Below, piece after piece: positions 48,001 to 60,281 of a DNA stretch of 64,000 nucleotides. The position numbers were made by a program, and so were the translations under genes. Each line of letters begins with the position of its first letter. Position 1 is the first letter of the stretch. The stretch spans positions 9,359,607-9,423,606 of the forward strand of contig JAVLUZ010000142.1 in NCBI GenBank assembly GCA_036768485.1, read 5' to 3'. Under the pieces are notes generated by a model, which saw nothing but the letters and a program-made list of their open reading frames with translations, made no database searches and was not told the origin of the DNA. The DNA comes from Mermis nigrescens (Eukaryota > Nematoda > Enoplea > Mermithida > Mermithidae).

Positions 48001-48057
48001 ACGATAAGAGATGTGAGAAAAAATTGAATTTCTATTTTTTCTCACATCTCTTATCGT
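48001..48057. repeat. Perfect 23-bp hairpin
   Basis: The left stem at 48001-48023 (begins ACGATAAGAGATGTG) and the right stem at 48035-48057 are perfect reverse complements, with an 11-bp loop. Not linked to any element end I can see. Confidence 0.85.
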
Positions 48058-49160
48058 GAAAAATGGACTTTGGTTTCTGGCTGGATTTACTTATTTCGCA
48101 AAAAGTACGGAAAAGGTTCGAATATCCGCCTTATGTAATTTAATTATTTTTAAACAAGCATGTGATGCTTCTTACACGTATATTTATCTTAAAATTTATT
48201 AGATAGTTACTGTGAAACTGTTTATCGCCGGTTCGGAAACGTGCGTCGCGTCTGAAACTTACTTTCATGTTAGAGATGAAAGTTTGGGACCCGACAATTC
48301 GATCCGACCCGAAACCCAACCCGCGGGTCCGGTCGGCAGAATGCAGAAATCCTTGAGTCTCGGTTTGAGGGGTGTGGGTTGAGATTTTGGCACTTGTGGA
48401 GTTTGGCTCGGGGCCAAACTTAATAATATGGTACTTTTGGAAAAAGTTCAAAAGAAATACGGAATGCCAAATTTTTTTTGCCAAAGTGGTAGAACATGAT
48501 AATTTGAAGCGCGGAAAAAAAATTTGGTGAAAATCTGAGCCACAATCGCAAAGTTGCAGGCAACTCTCGATTTGAGTGTTGCATGGGACGATTAAACAGC
48601 TCGATCCAAGGACTTACACATTTGTCAGAAATAAATAATATGGGCTGAAATTACGGAAGGAAGCATAGCAATGAAGGAGAAAAATGAAAAAAGGCGCGGA
48701 AAGCTGTTTGAAATTTTAAAGAACCTAAAAAAATTTTTCATATTTTTTTCGCATGTTTTTTCGGTTTTACTCGATAAGATATACGAAAATCTAAGTTTCT
48801 GCTTCTATTATTCTCAGGCTTAGGCTTAGTATATCTGAAAAGGTGTTTCAAGCTGCTTAGGTCGAGGTCGCTCCCGCTCAGGTCAATGTATAGATGCTTA
48901 GGTCGATGAATAGATGCTCAAATCGATGTATAGATGCTTAGGTCGATGTATAGATGTTCAGGTCGATGTATAGATGCTTAGGTCGATGTATAGATGCTTA
49001 GGTCGACGTAAATTGGGTATATACATGTGATTCTGCATTTAGCTGTTTGAATCTTCAAATACTTAGGTCGAGAAGATGCTTTGTCAGGTCGAGAAGAGGC
49101 TAATTAAAGAAACCCATAGCTTTTGTAATATTGATCATAGACGGATGAAATTTTCTTTCC

Positions 49161-50009
49161 AAATAATACAATACAAATATTTTATTTTCGTCGCACAAAA
49201 AAGAACACAATAAGAAAAGAAACATTAATATGCAATGGAATACAATTATAAATAAACATTCGACATGAATCATCATACAAAATCACATATTCTTAAAGCA
49301 AGAAATTATTAATTAAAGTACATTTATACGAGATTAGTGCAAAAGATGAAGGTAGGCGCGCAGGCTAAATAAATTATGCACTTAGAACACGCCCCCTAGC
49401 AAATACCCCGTTGGATCAACTTTTTTCAACTTTTCACGGAGGGAAGCAACACTAGGAGATCTTACAACAGCTTCAGGGAGAGAATTCCATACGTGAATCC
49501 ACCTATTGGATAAATCATACCCACGACAATCAAGCCGAAAAGGAGTGCATTCACATTTCATTGAATTTTGAGCACGCGTGCTGTTTTCACAAAAAGTAAA
49601 AGTCGGCTTGCTGCAAAACGCATCTACCGCTCAATATCTGATACATCATACACAGATCACTACGCAATCTGCGAATCTCCAGGCTATCCAATTCTAAGGA
49701 ACTGAGTCTTTCAGCATAAGAAAGTCCCCGAAATCCAATAATTTTACGTGTAAACTTCCTTTGAACATTTTCGATCATTGAAACATGGGTCTTACGGTAT
49801 GGATTCCAAACAGTGCTACAATACTCAAGAAGCGGTCTGACGTAAACAGTAAAAGCCCTAGACATATTTAGTTTATTTTTAGAAGCAAATGATTTCGATA
49901 TTAGCATAGCCCTAGCATAAGCTCTACGCGTTATATCATTATAGTGGAAATTATAATCAAGTTTACTTGATACGTAAACACCCAAATCTTTTACAGAATT
50001 TACACTCGT
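49161..50009 (-). mobile_element. 5'-truncated non-LTR retrotransposon
   Basis: Minus-strand insertion. The 3' end is an ATTTGTATTGTATTATTT-like simple tail at 49161-49180, and the 5' end is cut inside the reverse transcriptase. The 3' untranslated part spans about 49181-49381. Truncation plus tail is the usual product of target-primed reverse transcription. Confidence 0.85.
49382..50009 (-). pseudogene. Reverse transcriptase C-terminal fragment (jockey/CR1-like)
   Basis: Encodes the C-terminal part of a non-LTR reverse transcriptase. Visible: VKDLGVYVSS, then YVRPLLEYCSTVWNP, IENVQRKFTRKIIG, the RRLRSDLCMMYQIL helix and, after a frameshift near 49609, a final segment with RWIHVWNSLPEAVV, ending in TAA at 49382-49384. 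These blocks are typical for jockey/CR1-type elements. The catalytic Asp motifs lie upstream of the truncation and are absent, so it is dead. Confidence 0.88.
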
Positions 50010-50174
50010 ACTGAGCAAAAAAATCCGCTCTTCTGAAGTTTATTTCTTCGTATTCTGAAAGTACCATATTCTTAAGTTACTCCGTGGAGTTTAGCACCTA
50101 TCGAATTTTTTCTATCTTTTTTAATATTCTGGGATATACAACATTGTCGTATATATATTATATGTATTGCTTTA

Positions 50175-50578
50175 CACTGGCGTAGCCAGTGGGGGAAGGG
50201 GGATTCCCCCCTGGGGAAAATTTTTACATTTTCAAAAAGTGAGCAATATGGTTGCATTGCGTGATGCTGTTTTGCGATGAAAAATCGAAAAATTCGGTGC
50301 TTTGCGCCGGTTTATTCTATTATTTGGCAGTTTCTACCGTTTTATTGGTGGAAAATCAAAAAATTAGCGCTTCGCGCGCATCAGAAGCATTTTTTCCGTC
50401 AAAAACATGAAAAAATTTCTGAGAAAATTTAATTTTTTAATGGCTAAAATCGTGCAGGATGATGTGAAAAGCCCAAAAAACACGTTATTTAACGACCCCA
50501 CGCGTTTTTACGCGTTTTTTAGACAAAAAATTTTTTTTTGGAATTCCCCCCCTGGCAAAAATTCTGGCTACGCCTATG
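50175..50578. mobile_element. hAT-like MITE (GGCGTAGCCAG ends)
   Basis: A 404-bp element with ends CACTGGCGTAGCCAG and (reverse) CATAGGCGTAGCCAG and a perfect 8-bp duplication TTGCTTTA (50167-50174, 50579-50586). Contains GGTGCTTTGCGCCGG and AGCGCTTCGCGCGC. Confidence 0.9.
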
Positions 50579-50638
50579 TTGCTTTATATATTATATGATA
50601 TGCTTTATATATTATATGATATATTGCTTCATTCTCTT

Positions 50639-53099
50639 TAGAACTGCACGCGGGTACCCGAACGGGTACCCGGTATCGAGTACTCGGGTACCCGGGTAGA
50701 AAATAGTTTTACTACCCAGGTACCCGACGGGTACCCAGGTATACCCGGGTACCCGAATCCCCTAACATAAAATGGAAAATTAGCACTGAAGTTATGCAAT
50801 ATGTGCTAAGAATCGAATTAGAAACCTAGAAACGTATTGCTTCTAAAGTGCGATTGAATCACAATGTAAATGTGATTTGATATAATCAACCGTATATTGT
50901 TAAATCAGCGAGTCTGTTAATATTTCCTATTGTCACAGTATATCGCATATACGGTTTAGGCAAATTCCATTATTCAGGTCTTTAGTTGAATTATTTTATT
51001 TGCGCCGAATTCTTCTTATTCTCTATTGTTAACAAATTTAAACAACAATTTATCTGCTAGCGACGCTTTTTTCTAATGTATTTACTTCTGTCACCATTAT
51101 ATAAATTTAGACTGCAACTTTTATTCACATCGTGCGCGCAACTGTTTTAGTTAGACCTGATTCAAAGCCTATCGATGTTCCAAATGCAGTCAGCCATAGG
51201 CGTAGCCCCCAAAATTTTTAAGAAATATTGTTGATTTTTTTGTTGGACTAATGTGTGTCCAGAAAATTGAGTTCAAAAAGACAAAAACGTCAAAATTTTC
51301 CGGCGCTTCGCGCCAAGTCATTATTATTTATTGCTTGTAGATCCAATGAATTTAAAAGCTTGAATCAGCTAAAATAATCCAGCACTTCATATCACTTTAG
51401 TAATTTAATGCACTATTTGTTCGTTGAATGAAACTGCGCATGCTTGTTGAGCTTAATAGTAAAAGTGAGAAAATGTTTGCGTACCAATTTTTATATTCTC
51501 TGCTTTGTTTATCTTTGTTTACAAGGACGCATAATTCTATTTTAAATGAAAGGAAAGGCCAAATTTTCTTGTGTTTTTGCGCATTTTCTGTTTTCTGAAC
51601 TATTTATAATAAGAAGGCCACAAATGGGCCTGAAAACGGTAAGAACAAAATTCTCATTTATACATCTTTCAATGACTTATTGGTTGCGACCACACCTGGG
51701 CGTGGGGGGTTTGGGGGTATGCACCCCCCCAGAAACCAAAATACCTCCCCCCAGAAATCAAAATACCCCCCAGAATTCAATTTTTGAAAATTTTTTTCGT
51801 TTTTTTCGCAATTTTTTGATGCCAATGGATAGTGCTTGATGAGAAACGTCGAAAAATGGTGTTTTTATCGCCATACCACCATTTTTAAGGCCATTTTTCG
51901 ACCTTCAAAAAATCTTGCACCCCCCAGAATTTTCTTGCTGCCCACGTATGGTTGCGAGTGCGACCCGTTGCTGCTCTCACTTAGCAGAGGTCGAAAAACG
52001 CATTTCAGCTCGAAAGTTTTGTGCAGTGTAGGAGTTAATCAATTTCAAGTTTTTTGGGGCTTAATCCAGAACCGAGATTTTGCCGATTTGCGAAAATTTT
52101 AACGTTACTAATAAATTAGAGTGCTTTTTTTACAAAATTTTCCGGGGTTCTGCCCTGGACCCCGTTGGGGCGCTTGAGCGCGCCACCCCAGACCCCCAGC
52201 CGTACAATCTCGTTTTACACGTGCAAAGAGATATTTAGAGATATTTAGGAGGACAGCAAAGGCAAAAGGATTAAGAATTCTTAAAAATTCCTGGCGCTTC
52301 GCGCCGCAATTAGTTTATCTTTTCTACGTCAAAATTTTCCTGCATACAGCACCGCCGATGATTGTCTTTCTTTTTGTAAAGCTCCAGCATTGCGTTTAAA
52401 AGCCTGGATCAGTCAAAATATCTTCATACTAAGTTTAGAATTCGTAGTTTTCCTGTTCTGCTCTGTCAGACTATTAGTATTCAGTATTCATATATCTATA
52501 CAACATGTTAAGGGCGGTAAAAAATGACTGAATTTCTTGATGCTCTGCGCCACTTATGATTTACGAACTGTTTGTCAATAAAAAGGCCGTAAATTCTACA
52601 TGAAAACGGTAAAAATTTCGAAAATTTTTGGCGCTTCGCGCCGTTGGCTCCTCACAATCAGTGCGCCATAGAATACCGTTAAGAAAAAACTGTGGAAGAA
52701 TGCGAAAAAGCGAGAGCGATTAGTGATTAAAATCGAAAGTGATGCTAAATTGCTAAAACCATGTTTGAACTTGGAATGAAAATAAAATCTTGAACTTAAC
52801 CAGCTTTATTAGTATTCTCTATAAGCAAGTGAAGTATCGTTTTTATCCTTTTTAAATTGGTATGTAATCATGCAATGTTAATTGTTAATCTTCAACCCTG
52901 ACCCCGACCGGGGGTGAAGATCTGACCCTGTACGCTCACTGCTGTCAACCGTAAATAAACGATGTTCACTGCATTCTCTTTTATCTAAGGTCCTACCCAG
53001 GTATACCTGGGTATGCCCGAGTACCCAAATTACCCGGGTACCCGGGTAATGAAATAGCCGGGTACCCGGGTAGTAAAATTTGCAAAGTGTGCAGCTCTA
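50639..53099. mobile_element. 2.5-kb hAT-like element with GGTACCCGGGT subterminal repeats
   Basis: Ends TAGAACTGCACGCGGGTACC and (reverse) TAGAGCTGCACACTTTGC, flanked by a perfect 8-bp duplication ATTCTCTT (50631-50638, 53100-53107). Many GGGTACCCG units lie in the first and last 120 bp, as expected for subterminal transposase-binding repeats. It contains a family 1 MITE (51691-51950). From about 51190 to 52943 it also contains sequence shared, in opposite orientation, with the element at 53601-55793. No transposase is seen. Confidence 0.85.
51691..51950 (+). mobile_element. hAT-like MITE, family 1, copy 3
   Basis: A 260-bp element starting CACACCTGGGCGTGGGGGG and ending CTGCCCACGTATG, flanked by GTTGCGAC (51683-51690) and GTTGCGAG (51951-51958), 7 of 8. 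The matching segment of the 53601-55793 element lacks this MITE. Confidence 0.9.
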
Positions 53100-53600
53100 A
53101 TTCTCTTCAAGGTTTACTTATGATGGCTTTAAATTTTGATGGAATTCATTTTACCAAAATATACTATTATCTCTGACTGCTGTGTTATTATCACTAGTGA
53201 TCGACCGAGGCGACTTTTTGGCCGGGGCCGGGGCGGTACCGGGGCTGAGAAAAATTCGGCCGGAGGCTGGAGGCTGGAGTCAGACAAGGAAAAGGAGTAA
53301 CTTAAGAATATGGTACTTTCAGAATACGGAGAAATAAACTTCAGAAGAGCGGATTTTTTTGCTCAGTACTTAGAACATAATCAAAGAAAGCGCGGAAAAA
53401 AAATTTCATCCATCTATGATCAATATTACAAAAGCTATGGGTTTCTTTAATTAGCCTCTTCTCGACCTAAGCAATCATCTTCTTGACCTAAGTATTTGAA
53501 GATTCTAACAGCTGAATGCAGAATCACATGCAGATACCCAATTTACGTCGACCTAAGCATCTATACATCGACCTAAGCATCTATACATCGACCTAAGCAT

Positions 53601-55793
53601 CAGTGATCATACGGGGTCAGATTTTCACCCCCGATCGGGGTCGGGGTCGGGATGAAAAACCCCGGTTTTCGGGGTTGGGGTCGGAGTCGGGGTCGGGGTT
53701 GAAGATTAACAATTAACATTGCATGAATACATACCAATTTGAAAAGGATAAAAACGATACTTTCACTTGTTTGTAGAGCATACTAATAAAGGTGGTTATG
53801 TTCAACATTTTATTTTCATTCCAAGTTCAAGCATGGTTTTAGCAATTTAGCATTACTTTAAATTTTAATCACTAATCGCTCTTGCTTTTTCGTATTCTTC
53901 CACAGTTTTTTCATAACGGCTTTCAATGGCGCACTGATTACAGAGGAGCCAATGGCGCGGAAGCGCCGGAAATTTTCGAAATTTTTACCGTTTTCATGTA
54001 GAATTTACGCCTTTTTATTGACAAACAGTTCGGAAATCATAAGTGCCGCTAAGCATCAAGAAATTCAGTCATATTTTACCGCCCTAAGAGAATAATCGGC
54101 GGTGCTAAGTGCAGGAAAATTTTGACGTTTTACTCTTTAAACTCAATTTATGCTGCTTAAATCATACAGAACAGATAAACTAATTGAGCCGCTAAGCGCC
54201 AAAATTTTTCAAAAATTCCTAATCCTTTTACCTTTTCTGTCCTCCTAAAAATCTTTTTCAACATGTAGAACGAGATTGTACGGCAGGGGTCTGGGATGGC
54301 GCGCTCAAGCGCCATAGGCGAGGTCCAGAGCAAAACCGCCGAAAATTTTGAAAAAAGCACTCTAATTTTTAATTAGTAAAGTTAAAATTTTCGCAAATTG
54401 GCAAAATCTCGGTTCTGAATTGAGTCCAAAAAAACTTAAAATTGATGAACACCTACACTGCACAAAACTTCTGAGCTGAAATGCGTTTTTCGATCTCTGC
54501 TAAGCAGTGTTTTTTTTGTACAAGGTCCGTTTGTACATGTACAAAGATGGTCCCTAAAACTCTTTGTACATTTCGTACACACAAATTTTTGGGTACTATA
54601 ATATGGTACAAAAGCGATTTTAGTGTGGCAAAAATAGAGTTGTTCGACCTTTGGTTACATATTTTAGCAATTTCTAGGTTTCTGAGGGCAAAAATCAGTA
54701 ATAATCGTCTCAAAACGGCGCGAAGCGCCAAAAAATTTGGCATTTTTCCTTTCAAAATGTAATTTGTGAAATTATAAAGATATAAAGAACACACAATTGC
54801 TCATTTCAGCGCGGAGCACCGATAATTTTTGCGAATTTCGAACCTTTTTTGCAGTTTTTGTCTTCCAAAAAATCTTTGTACATGTACAAAGACGGTCCCC
54901 AAAAGTCTTTGAACATCGCGAAAAATCTTTGCCGAATACAAAAAAAACCGTGCTGCTAAGTATGTAGCGCAGCAACGTGTCGCAACCAATAAGTCATTGA
55001 AAGATGTATCAATGAGAATTTTGTTCTTACCATTTTCAGGCCCATTTGTGGCCTTCTCATTAACTAGTTCAGAAAACAGAAAATGCGCAAAAACACAAGA
55101 AAATTTGGCCTTTCCTTTCATTTAAAATAGAATTATGTGTCCTTCTAAAGAAAGATAAACAGAGCAGAGAATAGATAAATTGGTACGCAAACATTTTCGC
55201 ACTTTTACTATTATGTTCAACAAGCATATGCAGTTTCATTCAATTAACTAATAGTACATTAAATCACTAAAGTGCTGCGAAGTGCTGGATTATTTTAACA
55301 GATTCAAGCTTTTAAATCCACTGGATCTGTATAACAATAAATAATAATGACTCGGCGCGAAGCGCCGGAAAATTTTGACGTTTGTGCCTTTTAAAACTCA
55401 ATGTTCTGGACACATTGCGCCAGAAAAATCAACATAATTTCTGAAAATTCCGGGGGGCATGTGCCTCCATTCCCCCCGGCTACGCCTGTGATTCCGCAGT
55501 AATTTCGGCGCACTTCATAATGGAAAATATGCGAACATGTATGCCTTCTTATGAAATATCGCGAGTGTCGAGTTCAACATATTAATTTTGCTGGTGAATG
55601 AATCGTCCTTGTTCCGAATTTATTTGCTATTTATACAATTCTTCTATGTACCAACAAATAAAATACTATATTTCACCCCGAAAAAAGGTTCAACCCCGAC
55701 TCGAAAAATCATGCCCCCGGTCAGGGGTCGGGGTCGGGGTTTAGGCCGGGGTTTTTCGGTCGGGGTCGGGCCGGGGTCCCCGTACGATCACTG
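53601..55793. mobile_element. 2.2-kb hAT-like element, third nesting level
   Basis: Ends CAGTGATCATACGGGG and (reverse) CAGTGATCGTACGGGG, with a perfect 8-bp duplication CTAAGCAT (53593-53600, 55794-55801). GGGGTCGGGGTC-rich subterminal repeats. The interior is non-coding and shares long stretches with 51190-52943 in inverse orientation. It contains a MITE at 54505-54952. Confidence 0.88.
54505..54952. mobile_element. hAT-like MITE (CAGTGTTTTTTTTGTAC ends), fourth nesting level
   Basis: A 448-bp element flanked by a perfect 8-bp duplication CTGCTAAG (54497-54504, 54953-54960). Contains self-complementary TGTACATGTACAAAG blocks at both sides and ACGGCGCGAAGCGCC. A longer relative is at 62749-63509. 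Confidence 0.88.
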
Positions 55794-56493
55794 CTAAGCA
55801 TCTATACATCAACCTAAGCATCTATACATCGATCTAAGCATCTATACATCGACCTAAGCATCTCTTCATCGACCTGAGCGGGATTGACCTCGACCTAAGC
55901 AGCTTGAAACACCTTTTCAGATATACTAAGCCTAAGCCTGAGTATGATAGAAGCAGAAACTAAGATTTTCGTATATCTTATCGAGTAAAACCGAAAAAAA
56001 CTTGCAAAAAAATATGCAAATTTTTTTAAGTTTTTCAAAATTTCAAACAGATTTCCGCGCCTTTTTTCTTTTTTCTCCTTCATTGCTATGCTTCCTTACG
56101 TAATTTCAGCCCATATTATTTATTTCTGACAAATGTGTAAGTCCATGGATCGATCCGTTTAATCGTCCCACGCAACACTCAAATCGAGAGTTGCCTGCAA
56201 CTTTGCAAGTATGGCTCAGATTTTCACCAAATTTTCTTTCCGCGCTTCAATTTATCATGTTCTACCATTTTGGCAAAAAAATTTGGTCATTCCGTATTCG
56301 TTTTGAACCTTTTCCAAAAGTACCATATTCTTAAGTTTAGCCCAAGGAAAATATTATTGCATGACACATACATGGGGTGGGCATAGGAAGAGAAATAATG
56401 AGCGACTGCTCCACTCAGTAGTAAATGGCAGGCGCAAAGTTAGGTGCGCCTTTTCAAATCAGGTTTTATTACTATTTATATCACAAGAAACAT

Positions 56494-56799
56494 TTAGTCC
56501 AGTGTTTCATTGTCTGAATCATCAGTAAATTCTATGTCGCTGCCATTATCACACTCAATATTATTTGAATCTTCACTACTGCTACTGCTGCTGCTTGCGC
56601 CGCATTCTACATGTTCATCAGCTTAAGTGCTTGGGAGCTTCCACGTATTGAATCCAATTGCTCGCAAATTATGCTTTAGAAATAAGAGCTTCTGAAGATT
56701 TTCTGGCTTCAATCGAATTCTTGAATTATCAGCTAAATCACGAGCTGACTTGAATTCAGCGTTCGCTGGACACAGATTTAATAGGCGGGCTAAGACATT
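56494..56799 (-). pseudogene. hAT transposase C-terminal remnant
   Basis: A minus-strand frame reads a hAT-type dimerisation tail: ARDLADNSRIRLKPENLQKL, then LLFLKHNLRAIGF. The pattern of small helix, R-RLKPENLQ-L and FLKHN matches hAT transposase C-termini. An in-frame TAA at 56623-56625 separates it from a Ser-run and acidic tail (EDSNNIECDNGSDIEFTDD) ending at 56494. Upstream the frame is closed just before 56799, so the catalytic core is missing or scrambled. It supports the hAT assignment of the surrounding element. Confidence 0.65.
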
Positions 56800-58438
56800 T
56801 TTTCAGAGCTAACCATAGTTTACTAAGGTCGAAAGCTCAGGGGGTGAAATCCCAAAATTTGAGAACACTAAATTTAGAGTTCTAGCCTTTTTTGCAGGTC
56901 AAATATTAAAAATGGCTAAAATATCATACATAGCATGTTTTTATGTTAAAAACTGCATTTTAACTACTTTTTTCGCATTCTGACTAGTTTTGTCATTCTT
57001 GTAAGTAAAAATATAAGAAGTCATCGAAAGTTTTGACTTTTTCGATCATTTTAACTTCATTCTAGGTATTTTATGGGTAAACAAAACAAATGTAGCGAAG
57101 CTCCGAAAAATTTTTAATATCTTGCTTTTGCACTCCAAAAATCATTGCAGAAAATGTTTGGTAGCTCAAAATCGTCTGACAGTGATTCAAGTCTCGGACC
57201 CCTAGGTGGGGTATATAATACCCCCACCCTCACCCCTATGGGAATGTGTGGAGCTAACTCATAGAAGCAAGCATACATGATCATGGGGAGTTTGGGGGTT
57301 TTCACCCCTCTCCAAAAAATGCTCACCTTCCGCAAAAAATTTTTTACATCCCAGAATTCTCACGTTTTTTAGAAAAATCATAGAAACTCTAGATTTAAGC
57401 GTTTTAGCGTTCTAATGGCTCGAAATTGTCAAAATTTTGGCGCTTCGCACCAAATTGGCATTAATTAGTCACTTTTTGACTATATTTTGGTGAATTTAAT
57501 GCAATTTTTTCGAAATTTTCTCATGTTTTTATGTTGTAGAAAGAAAGAGTATCATCAGAAATGCTTTAAAATCGTGTTATCAACGCATAGCAAGCTTTTT
57601 AACAATAAAAAAGGCACTTTGAAAATTTTTTTGATTTCACCCCCTCCTCCGGGAAGCCAGTAGAAATGATGGCACACAGTCAATGCCCCAACAGAGCATA
57701 AATTTTCCAAGCAAGTTAAAATAAGAAACCAAGACTTTGAATATAAATGAGAAAACTCCGATGAAAAACAGAAGTAATAATCATTATTAACAAAACCAGA
57801 AATAGAAGTAGTTGAATCACAGAGATGTAGCGATTGGGCGGAACAGGTATTAGACGTAATAAAGGAGACACACATAGTTTATTGGATCGAACGCAATTCT
57901 GCAAGGTATTTTACATTCGCCTATAATTAACTTCCGTCCTAATAACTATTACACAAGAAATGCGTTTTAAAGCAGGATGTTCCCATCCAATTGAATGTAA
58001 AAGTGTTGTCTGTAAAATTTTGAAAATGTACAATTTTCACCTAGAAATAAAACGTATTTGTTACTCTAAATCTTTTAGCAACTAGCTACGAACAAATGAG
58101 ATAAAAGTAGAATTTGGTTTGATTAGTTAAGTGAAGGATTCGAAAGCATGCAGATCGTCTTGAACATTTATTCAGTAAAAGCTCATTTATACACAGTAGC
58201 AAAGATATAACAAGGACTAAGTACACATACGGTCATATCAGTAGAGTTCTCAAAAGTAACACTTGCCCATTGATAAATAACTGGCGGTATCACATCCTGT
58301 ACAAAATACGAATTACACTAAATTTTTCCCAGCCCCAGCCATTTTTTGACCTTGCCCCGGCCAAGGCCCGGGATGTTGAAAAATGGCCCGGGATAGCTGG
58401 GGCCGGGTAAGGGGCCCTCGTCGATCACTAATTATCAC

Positions 58439-59149
58439 ACGCTTAGGCTTAGGCTTAGTTATGTGCTTTCACATCGGTGCCAGTGCATGAGTTAAGCCTG
58501 AGTTGAATGGGGCAAAATTGCCATTTTGAGTCCAATTTGAGGAACCGTCCCCACCCCACCTCATCATCTCAGAAAGTGCTGAAATTTTTTGTGGAGGATG
58601 GTGTCAGTGAATGCGACTTAATTGGCATATCATTATTGCTTAATTATTTATTCGTGAAATTGCTTCTGGTTTCAATGTTATATTTTGCTTTAATTTCACC
58701 TCAGACATGTCTAGGAAGTAAGTACAAACTGTAGATTAGCGTTATAATTACGTCTGCTTTTATTATAATGCACAAGAATTGTATATCATATTGTGGTTAA
58801 GCTGATAAGTCAGGACGTGGCCATAGTGAGCTGATTTAGACACAAGGATTCAAAAATAAGGGATTATAAAGAAAATCCAGACATAACTTTAAAGTTGATA
58901 TAAGCTCTTTAAATGCCAGACAGAGCTGTTTGTAATCAAAAACGGAACCAAGTCAGGATGCGCGCGATACGCATAAATTCAATAAGAATTGTGTATCAAT
59001 CAGCATTGTGGATGTGCTGAGAAATAGGAAAGATTTAGCACATGGTTATGCACATAAAACGACTATGCACGTGACATGAGCAATAGTAAATTTGATACAA
59101 AGAGCGGTAAAAATCAAAGGAATTGTAGAAAGTATGGCGGCCGTGGATT
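58439..59149. other. Spacer between two hAT elements
   Basis: AT-rich. A short GCTTAGGCTTAGGCTTAG run near 58441. No gene recognised. Confidence 0.5.
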
Positions 59150-59157
59150 GTTAAAAG

Positions 59158-60273
59158 TAGAGATGTGCCGGGGCCGCTCTTTTTGCCGGGGCCGGGGCCG
59201 GGGCCTGGCCGGGGCCTGTACAAAACATATACCCTATACTTACTAAGCTATACCAACAATCCACATTATTTATATACTGACCTAACATCTTAGTATTACT
59301 ATTGTAAGCAATTACATATTGCTTTAATGAATTAAAGACTTAAAGATAAGCAGATAAAAGAGAAATAAACAAAAAATTAATAAATAATTGTGAATACAGC
59401 TGTTATGCATAGAAAACAATAAGCTAAGCTGAACAGAATATGACTTTTCTATAGTATTTATGCTGATTCGATGAAAGAAATAGACGAGCAAAACAGTCCA
59501 ATACAAAAGATTTTTATTACATTGCACGAGAAATAAGTAACCCAGAGATTAACTACACGCTTGAAAAACTTATCTCTAGAATATCAACAAAATCATAGGG
59601 GCGAAAAATGCTTGTACGACGAAAAATCATTTACCAAGATTAGGGAACATGCATAATCAAATTTAAATAATATTTAAAAAAATTAATTGAAAACCTCACA
59701 AAAATGAAGACATTTGCTCTATTATTTGGTGCACAGCGCCCGAAATTAGTGAAAAATCGCATATATTAAAGCAAACGAATTCTATCTGGATGATAAAATA
59801 AGTTGCCGTACCCTAGCATTTTTTTAAGGTACATAAGTACATACATCGATTTATGAAACAATTTTACAGACACTGGTGAAAGTCCTTTGCATTTTAAACT
59901 TCATTGTCTAAGAATTATCGGTCAAACGTGCTTATTTTCGCAACAAAAATTGTTAATTGAGCTAAGCTATTCAAGAATGTATCGAATTGTTTCAATGCTC
60001 ACTCAAATCATTACCTGAAGCGAAACACAACAGTAGCCTAAGCTTAATTTTAACGAAACTTAGCTTATTTTTTGCGAATAAATAAATATTATGTCGCGTA
60101 ATTCGGCAAAAAAGATTAATTTTGTTCGATTTTCATTAATTTTTCATCGTTTTTACAGGCCCCGGCCCCGGCGTTAAATTAATTTTATTAATTTTAAAAA
60201 TTAATTTTACGCCGGGGCCAGTCTGGCCCCGGTGCCGGTGCCGGGGCTGGGGTCGGGGCTTGGGACATCTTTA
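59158..60273. mobile_element. 1.1-kb hAT-like element
   Basis: Ends TAGAGATGTGCCGGGGCC and (reverse) TAAAGATGTCCCAAGCCCC, flanked by a perfect 8-bp duplication GTTAAAAG (59150-59157, 60274-60281). GC-rich GGCCGGGGCC subterminal blocks at both ends enclose an AT-rich non-coding middle. A TTAATTTTATTAATTTTAAA insertion splits the right GC block near 60175-60210. Confidence 0.9.
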
Positions 60274-60281
60274 GTTAAAAG

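Larger units (their letters stand above)
48405..50083 (+). mobile_element. Mutator-like element, copy 2, interrupted by a retrotransposon
   Basis: Flanked by a perfect 9-bp duplication GTGGAGTTT (48396-48404, 50084-50092). Same ends and 20-bp minisatellite as the copy at 1975-2759, with about seven minisatellite units and a short GC insertion at the left tip. A non-LTR fragment (49161-50009) is inserted and replaced a few tens of bases of the element. Confidence 0.85.
53294..56342 (-). mobile_element. Mutator-like element, copy 3, nested and interrupted
   Basis: Reverse orientation relative to copies 1 and 2. Starts GGAGTAACTTAAG and ends CTTAAGTTTAGCC, flanked by a perfect 9-bp duplication CAAGGAAAA (53285-53293, 56343-56351). 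Its 20-bp minisatellite is split by the 2.2-kb element at 53601-55793. Confidence 0.88.
53195..58430. mobile_element. 5.2-kb hAT element, outermost of a four-level nest
   Basis: Ends TAGTGATCGACCGAGGCGAC and (reverse) TAGTGATCGACGAGGGCCCC, flanked by a perfect 8-bp duplication ATTATCAC (53187-53194, 58431-58438). GGCCGGGGCC-rich subterminal sequence at both ends. About 2.2 kb is its own sequence, including a hAT transposase C-terminal remnant (56494-56799). The rest is a nested Mutator-like element. The 56800-58330 part also carries a GC-tract repeat near 57180-57660. Confidence 0.88.
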
